From Methylobacterium marchantiae (GTDB taxonomy: Bacteria > Pseudomonadota > Alphaproteobacteria > Rhizobiales > Beijerinckiaceae), in contig NZ_BPQT01000012.1 in the NCBI RefSeq assembly GCF_022179405.1, positions 62,001 through 126,000 on the forward strand: DNA of 64,000 nt, read 5' to 3'. This document shows, in pieces, positions 59,647 through 64,000 of the stretch (position 1 is its first letter; every line of letters begins with the position of its first letter). Under the pieces are notes generated by a model. That model was given only the letters and a program-made list of their open reading frames with translations, ran no database searches and was not told where the DNA came from. Both the position numbers and the translations under genes were made by a program.

Positions 59647-60593
59647 AGTCCTTCAGCTACGAGCGCGCCGCTTCACCCGCAGAGGCCGCCGCGGCGGTCG
59701 CGCGCGTGCCGGGCGCGAAATTCATCGCCGGCGGCACCAATCTGCTCGACCTGATGAAGCTGCAGATCGAGACGCCGACCCATCTCGTCGACGTCAACGG
59801 CCTGGATCTCGACAAGATCGAGCCGACGGAGGAGGGGGGGCTGCGCATCGGCGCCCTGGTGCGCAACACCGATCTCGCCGCCGACCTTCGTGTGCGGCGC
59901 GGCTACGGCGTGTTGAGCCGGGCGTTGCTCGCCGGCGCGTCAGGCCAGCTTCGCAACAAGGCGACGACGGCCGGCAACCTGCTTCAGCGCACCCGGTGCC
60001 CGTATTTCTACGATACCGCGCAGCCCTGCAACAAACGTCAGCCGGGCAGCGGATGCTCGGCCATCGGCGGCATCAGCCGGCAACTCGCGGTGGTGGGGGC
60101 CAGCGAGGCCTGCATCGCCACCCATCCCGGCGACATGGCGGTGGCCATGCGCGTCCTCGACGCCACGGTCGAGACGGTGAATGCCAAGGGTACGGCGCGG
60201 ACGATCCCGATCGCCGACTTTCACCGCCTGCCCGGTGACACGCCGCAGATCGAGACGAGCCTGCAGCCGGGCGAACTCATCACCGCCGTGACGCTGCCGA
60301 AGCCCGTCGCGGGGATGCATGTCTACCGCAAGGTCCGCGATCGCGCGTCCTACGCTTTCGCGCTGATCTCGATCGCCGGAATCGTCCAGCGCGACGGGAG
60401 CGGGCGCATCGCCGTCGGCGGCGTCGCTCCGAAGCCGTGGCGTGACGAGGCCGCCGAGGCGGAGCTGCCGAAGGGCGCCAAGGCCGTGTCCGAGCGGCTG
60501 TTCGCCGGGGCGAAGCCGACCCACGACAACGCCTACAAGCTGAAGCTCACGGAGCGCGCGCTCAGCGCCGTTCTGTCCGAAGCGAGGGCCTGA
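59643..60593 (+). CDS. paoB: Periplasmic aldehyde oxidoreductase, FAD subunit
   Basis: A 316-residue FAD subunit. It has [15 protein letters not shown] (about 25-39) and [17 protein letters not shown]...[15 protein letters not shown]. The Cys-rich insert (from about residue 117) matches the extra [4Fe-4S] site known in PaoB and absent from most other FAD subunits. The C-terminus [17 protein letters not shown] is typical. It is coupled to paoA by ATGA and lies 3 bases before paoC. Confidence 0.92.
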   Translation: MKSFSYERAASPAEAAAAVARVPGAKFIAGGTNLLDLMKLQIETPTHLVDVNGLDLDKIEPTEEGGLRIGALVRNTDLAADLRVRRGYGVLSRALLAGASGQLRNKATTAGNLLQRTRCPYFYDTAQPCNKRQPGSGCSAIGGISRQLAVVGASEACIATHPGDMAVAMRVLDATVETVNAKGTARTIPIADFHRLPGDTPQIETSLQPGELITAVTLPKPVAGMHVYRKVRDRASYAFALISIAGIVQRDGSGRIAVGGVAPKPWRDEAAEAELPKGAKAVSERLFAGAKPTHDNAYKLKLTERALSAVLSEARA

Positions 60594-60596
60594 ACC

Positions 60597-62801
60597 ATGA
60601 AGTTCGACACTCCCGCGACCCGGAACCCGATCGACCAGCTCAAGGTCGTCGGCAAGGCCACGGACCGGATCGACGGTCCGTTCAAGACCACGGGCACCGC
60701 CCACTACGCCTATGACTGGCACGATCCGAAATCGAAGGCGGCCTACGGCTTCGTCGTCGGCGCGAGTATCGCCAAGGGGCGGATCAAGGCGATGGACCTG
60801 AGCGCGGCGAAGGCGGCGCGCGGCGTCCTCGCCATCGTCACGGCCGAGACTGCCGGGCCCCTCGACAAGGGCAAGCTCAACGCCGCCAAGCTCCTCGGTG
60901 GACCCGAGATCGAGCATTATCACCAGGCGGTGGCCGTGGTGGTGGCCGAGACGTTCGAGCAGGCTCGCGCCGCCGCGTCCCTCGTCCGTGTCGACTACAC
61001 CGAGACGCAGGGCGCCTTCGATCTGGCGGCGGTGAAGGATACCGGCAAACCCGAGAAGCTCGCCGGCGCCCCCTCCGACACGTCCATCGGCGATTTCGAC
61101 GGGGCCTTCGCCGCAGCCCCCGTCCAGCTCGACGCCACCTACACCACGCCCGATCAGGCCCATGCGATGATGGAGCCGCACGCGTCCATCGCCTCCTGGG
61201 ATGGCGACAGCCTGACGGTCTGGACCTCGAACCAGATGATCGACTGGGGTACGCGGGACCTCGCCCTGACCCTGCGCATGCCGAAGGAGAAGGTCCGCCT
61301 CGTCTCGCCCTTCGTCGGCGGCGGGTTCGGCGGCAAGCTGTTCCTGCGGTCGGAGGCCGTGATGGCGGCTCTGGGCGCTCGGGCCGCCAATCGCCCGGTG
61401 AAGGTCGCCCTGACCCGCCCCCTCACCTTCAACAACACCGTGCACCGGCCGGCCACGATCCAGCGCATCCGCCTCGGCGCGACGCCGGACGGCACCATCA
61501 CGGCGATCGGGCACGAGAGCTGGTCCGGCAACCTGCCCGGCGGCAAGCCGGAGGCGGCGGTGCAGCAGACGCGCCTGCTCTATGCGGGTGCGAACCGCAT
61601 GACCCAGACGCGGCTATCCACGCTCGACCTGCCCGAGGGCAACTCGATGCGTGCCCCCGGCGAGGCGCCCGGCCTGATGGTGCTCGAGATCGCCATGGAC
61701 GAGATGGCGGAAAAGCTCGGCCTCGATCCGGTGGATTTCCGCATCCGCAACGACACGCAAGTCGACCCGGAGAAGCCGGAGCGTCCGTTTTCCCAGCGCA
61801 GCCTCATCGAATGCCTGCGCCAGGGCGCGTCGCGCTTCGGATGGGACAAGCGGATCGTCAAGCCCGGTCAGGTCCGCGACGGGCGCTGGCTCGTCGGCAT
61901 GGGCGTCGCCGCCGCCTTCCGCAACAACATGAACGTCAAGTCGGGCGCGCGCGTTCGGCTCGACCGGAGCGGCGTGGTGACGGTCGAGACCGACATGACC
62001 GATATCGGCACCGGCAGCTACACCATCATCGGCCAGACGGCGGCCGAGATGATGGGGCTGGGACTCGACAAGGTGGTGGTGAGGCTCGGCGATTCCAATT
62101 TTCCGGTCTCGTCCGGGTCGGGCGGGCAGTTCGGCGCCAACAGCTCGACATCGGGTGTCTACGCGGCCTGCGTGAAGCTCCGCGAAGCGGTGGCGCAGGC
62201 ACTCGGCTTCAACTCGGCCGATGCCGTGTTCGAGGATGGCCGGGTCCGCTCCGGCAATCGGTCCGTTCCGCTCGCCGAGGCCGTGAAGGGTGACGACCTC
62301 GTGGCGGAGGACACGATCGAGTTCGGCGATCTCTCGAAGAAGTATCAGCAATCGACTTTCGGCGCGCATTTCGTCGAAGTCGGCGTCGATGCGAGCACGG
62401 CGGAGATCAGGGTGAGGCGGATGCTGGCGGTCTGCGCCGCCGGACGCATCCTCAACCCGAAATCCGCCCGCAGCCAGGTCATCGGCGGCATGACCATGGG
62501 GGTCGGCGCGGCGCTGATGGAGGAGCTGGCGGTGGACACGAAGCGCGGCTTCTTCGTCAACCACGATCTGGCCGGCTACGAAGTGCCGGTCCATGCCGAT
62601 ATCCCGCATCAGGACGTCGTCTTCCTCGACGAGACCGATCCGATCTCCTCGCCGATGAAGGCCAAGGGCGTCGGCGAACTCGGCATCTGCGGCGTCGGCG
62701 CGGCAGTCGCCAACGCCGTCTACAACGCCACGGGCATTCGCGTGCGCGACTATCCGGTCACCCTCGACAAGCTCCTCGACCGGATGCCCGACGCGGCCTG
62801 A
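60597..62801 (+). CDS. paoC: Periplasmic aldehyde oxidoreductase, molybdenum subunit
   Basis: A 734-residue Mo subunit, close to the 732 residues of E. coli PaoC. It has FVGGGFGGKLFLRSEA (about 238-252), MRAPGEAPGLMVLEIAMDEMA, GSGGQFGANSSTSGVYAA and the catalytic-Glu motif KGVGELGICGVGAAVANA. It binds molybdopterin cytosine dinucleotide by family analogy and oxidises a broad range of aldehydes to acids in the periplasm. A dedicated insertion chaperone (PaoD) is expected but is not in the window. Confidence 0.94.
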   Translation: MKFDTPATRNPIDQLKVVGKATDRIDGPFKTTGTAHYAYDWHDPKSKAAYGFVVGASIAKGRIKAMDLSAAKAARGVLAIVTAETAGPLDKGKLNAAKLLGGPEIEHYHQAVAVVVAETFEQARAAASLVRVDYTETQGAFDLAAVKDTGKPEKLAGAPSDTSIGDFDGAFAAAPVQLDATYTTPDQAHAMMEPHASIASWDGDSLTVWTSNQMIDWGTRDLALTLRMPKEKVRLVSPFVGGGFGGKLFLRSEAVMAALGARAANRPVKVALTRPLTFNNTVHRPATIQRIRLGATPDGTITAIGHESWSGNLPGGKPEAAVQQTRLLYAGANRMTQTRLSTLDLPEGNSMRAPGEAPGLMVLEIAMDEMAEKLGLDPVDFRIRNDTQVDPEKPERPFSQRSLIECLRQGASRFGWDKRIVKPGQVRDGRWLVGMGVAAAFRNNMNVKSGARVRLDRSGVVTVETDMTDIGTGSYTIIGQTAAEMMGLGLDKVVVRLGDSNFPVSSGSGGQFGANSSTSGVYAACVKLREAVAQALGFNSADAVFEDGRVRSGNRSVPLAEAVKGDDLVAEDTIEFGDLSKKYQQSTFGAHFVEVGVDASTAEIRVRRMLAVCAAGRILNPKSARSQVIGGMTMGVGAALMEELAVDTKRGFFVNHDLAGYEVPVHADIPHQDVVFLDETDPISSPMKAKGVGELGICGVGAAVANAVYNATGIRVRDYPVTLDKLLDRMPDAA

Positions 62802-62815
62802 ACCCTTTCGGATGA

Positions 62816-62850
62816 TCATCGAGGGCGCGTGCCGAACGTGCCCTCGATGA
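62816..62850. terminator. Bidirectional terminator between paoC and the RTX gene
   Basis: TCATCGAGGGC (62816-62826) pairs perfectly with GCCCTCGATGA (62840-62850) and extends by imperfect pairs into the loop. It lies 15 bases after paoC and 23 bases after the convergent RTX gene's stop. Neither side has a strong T-run. Confidence 0.65.
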
Positions 62851-62872
62851 GTTCGTGGTCCGGCTCCGGGTC

Positions 62873-63787
62873 TCAGACGACGAAGAAGTCGTTGGCTTCG
62901 ATGGAGGCGACCGCCGTCGCATCGAGCCGCGTGACGACGACGGGCAGAAATTCCGTGCCGGAGCCGTCGGCATCGTAATAGACGAGGTTGTTCCAGGTCG
63001 AGACGGCGATCCGGTCGCTGGCATCGAGGTCGCTGGCATCGTAGGTGTCGGTGATCTTGAAGGCGCTGGCCGAGAGCTCGCCGCGTCCGAGGGCGCTGAA
63101 GAACGCGTCGTCCAGGTGGATCGTGTCGTCCGCGTGCCGGAAATCGGTGATCAGGTCCGGATTGTTCCCATTCGCCTGTGTGTGGAAGACGAACGTATCG
63201 GCGCCGGTACCGCCGGTGAGAATATCGGTCCCGGTGCCCCCGACCAGCACGTCGTTTCCTGCCCGGCCGTTCAGCGTATCGTCCCCGGCCCCGCCTTCGA
63301 GACGATTGGCCGAGTTGTTGCCCGACAGGGTGTCGCCGTACTGGGCGCCCTTGACGTTCTCGATGCTGTCGAGAGTGTCCGTATCGACGAAATGGAAGCG
63401 ATAGCCGGAATCGAGGTGATAGATCTGCTGTTCCTGCGTCGCGGTGCCCCGCTGAAGATCGACGAGGACACGGCCGGAATAGGCGCTGTAATCGACGAGA
63501 TCGACCCCGCTGCCGCCCGACATGAGGTCGGTGCCGTAGATGTCGATGAAGGTGTCGTTGTCGGCGCCGCCATACATGCGGTCGTTCCCGGCATCGCCCC
63601 TGAGCGTGTCGTTCCCATTGGATCCATAGAGAAGATCATCGTGATTGCCGCCGTACAGCCGGTCGCTGCCGGCCCCGCCGTACAGGACGTCCTTGCCGTC
63701 CAGGCCGTAGATCCAGTCGGCGCTGGTGGTGCCGACGAGTTCGTCATCCTTGAAGAACCAGTTCTTGTCGCCGCGGATCGTTGCCAT
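62873..63787 (-). CDS. RTX (hemolysin-type) calcium-binding protein
   Basis: A 304-residue secreted-type protein. Two blocks of glycine-rich nonapeptides are present: about 33-75 (GLDGKDVLYGGAGSDRLYGGNHDDLLYGS) and about 180-225 (LEGGAGDDTLNGRAGNDVLVGG). These form Ca2+-binding parallel beta-rolls. There is no N-terminal signal; the C-terminus ends in acidic/hydrophobic SIEANDFFVV, like type I secretion signals. The ATG at 63787 with AGGAGG upstream was chosen. No HlyB/D exporter genes are in the window. No enzymatic domain is seen, so it may be a surface or matrix protein. Confidence 0.9.
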   Translation of the reverse strand: MATIRGDKNWFFKDDELVGTTSADWIYGLDGKDVLYGGAGSDRLYGGNHDDLLYGSNGNDTLRGDAGNDRMYGGADNDTFIDIYGTDLMSGGSGVDLVDYSAYSGRVLVDLQRGTATQEQQIYHLDSGYRFHFVDTDTLDSIENVKGAQYGDTLSGNNSANRLEGGAGDDTLNGRAGNDVLVGGTGTDILTGGTGADTFVFHTQANGNNPDLITDFRHADDTIHLDDAFFSALGRGELSASAFKITDTYDASDLDASDRIAVSTWNNLVYYDADGSGTEFLPVVVTRLDATAVASIEANDFFVV

Positions 63788-63873
63788 GATGGGCCTCCTG
63801 AAGTCCGAAGAGCGATGATCGCTCTCCATGACCGGAGATTGCGCCCGACGAAGCCGGCCTTCCGTGATGAGGA

Positions 63874-64000
63874 TCACACAAGCGCGGGGTGAAGGCAGAT
63901 GACATCGAGCGGCTCGCTCCGCCCGCGCAGGGCGACCCGCTTCGCCCGTCCGGCTTCCGGCAGGTAGAGGCCTGCGACGAGATCCGCGCTCAGGACGATG
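63874..64000 (-). CDS. 3' end of a class III adenylate/guanylate cyclase gene (partial)
   Basis: The last 42 codons of a gene entering from the right edge: IVLSADLVAGLYLPEAGRAK, then RVALRGRSEPLDVICL, and a short tail. The SADL...LRGRSEPLDV pattern is the usual end of class III nucleotide cyclase catalytic domains (VVLSADLA...LRGV.EPVEL). The catalytic core lies outside the window. It is read toward the RTX gene, with 86 bases between. Confidence 0.65.
   Translation of the reverse strand, partial: IVLSADLVAGLYLPEAGRAKRVALRGRSEPLDVICLHPALV

Noticed and set aside
1-64000. tRNA or rRNA genes
   Set aside because: No cloverleaf-like segment with TTCGAATCC-type T-arm or rRNA-like sequence was recognised in the intergenic regions; a covariance scan would be needed to exclude them fully.

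Overview
The window is a stretch of GC-rich alphaproteobacterial chromosome, most likely from Methylobacterium/Methylorubrum or a close relative in the Hyphomicrobiales. This is inferred from gene content and order: tsaD-GNAT-gpsA opposite hemD-mitofilin-hemY, a DivJ-like kinase next to a peptidoglycan-binding protein, a LOV-HWE kinase, DUF1491 and DUF2336 proteins, and families of extragenic palindromes. I found about 60 protein genes, one of them cut by the right edge. I saw no rRNA, tRNA or CRISPR array and no intact insertion sequence.

Left part (1-18.7 kb): two extragenic palindromes, a YcjF-type membrane protein, a small hydrolase and pxpBC (5-oxoproline metabolism). A four-gene minus-strand operon of small envelope proteins resembles E. 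coli yqjD/yqjE and has a general-stress (EcfG-type) promoter candidate. It stands head to head with otsA-glgX (trehalose and glycogen metabolism). Next come a cydB with a DUF2474 micro-protein but no cydA, a DivJ-like histidine kinase, a PG-binding protein, a PAS-GGDEF cyclase, DUF1491 and DUF2336.

Middle (18.7-41.9 kb): the minus-strand hemD-mitofilin-hemY locus faces away from tsaD-GNAT-gpsA-OGFr-EVE. After these come a NarL-type two-component pair, two exported or membrane proteins of unknown function, a DEAD-box helicase, a Ca2+/H+ antiporter, an L-2-hydroxyglutarate-oxidase-like enzyme, a sulfite-oxidase-like molybdoenzyme coupled to a flavin reductase, a blue-light LOV histidine kinase, and a LysR/tautomerase divergent pair.

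Right part (42-64 kb): a glycan locus has three overlapping glycosyltransferase genes converging on a fourth glycosyltransferase and a PIG-L deacetylase. A LysR regulator with a clear T-N11-A dyad controls a divergent ABC importer-hydrolase set, followed by a molybdenum hydroxylase whose Fe-S and Mo subunits are fused. A visibly AT-richer insert of about 1 kb (56.6-57.6 kb) carries an NrtS-like transporter, a small unknown gene and an orphan intrinsic terminator that may end a small RNA. Then come a ClpP-like peptidase, paoABC (periplasmic aldehyde oxidoreductase), an RTX calcium-binding protein, and the 3' end of a class III adenylate/guanylate cyclase gene running off the edge.

Themes are stress and envelope adaptation, signalling (three histidine kinases, one GGDEF protein, one cyclase) and molybdenum enzymes (three independent systems). 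The loci I consider least explained are the glycan cluster, the LysR-ABC-Mo hydroxylase cluster and the candidate small RNA.
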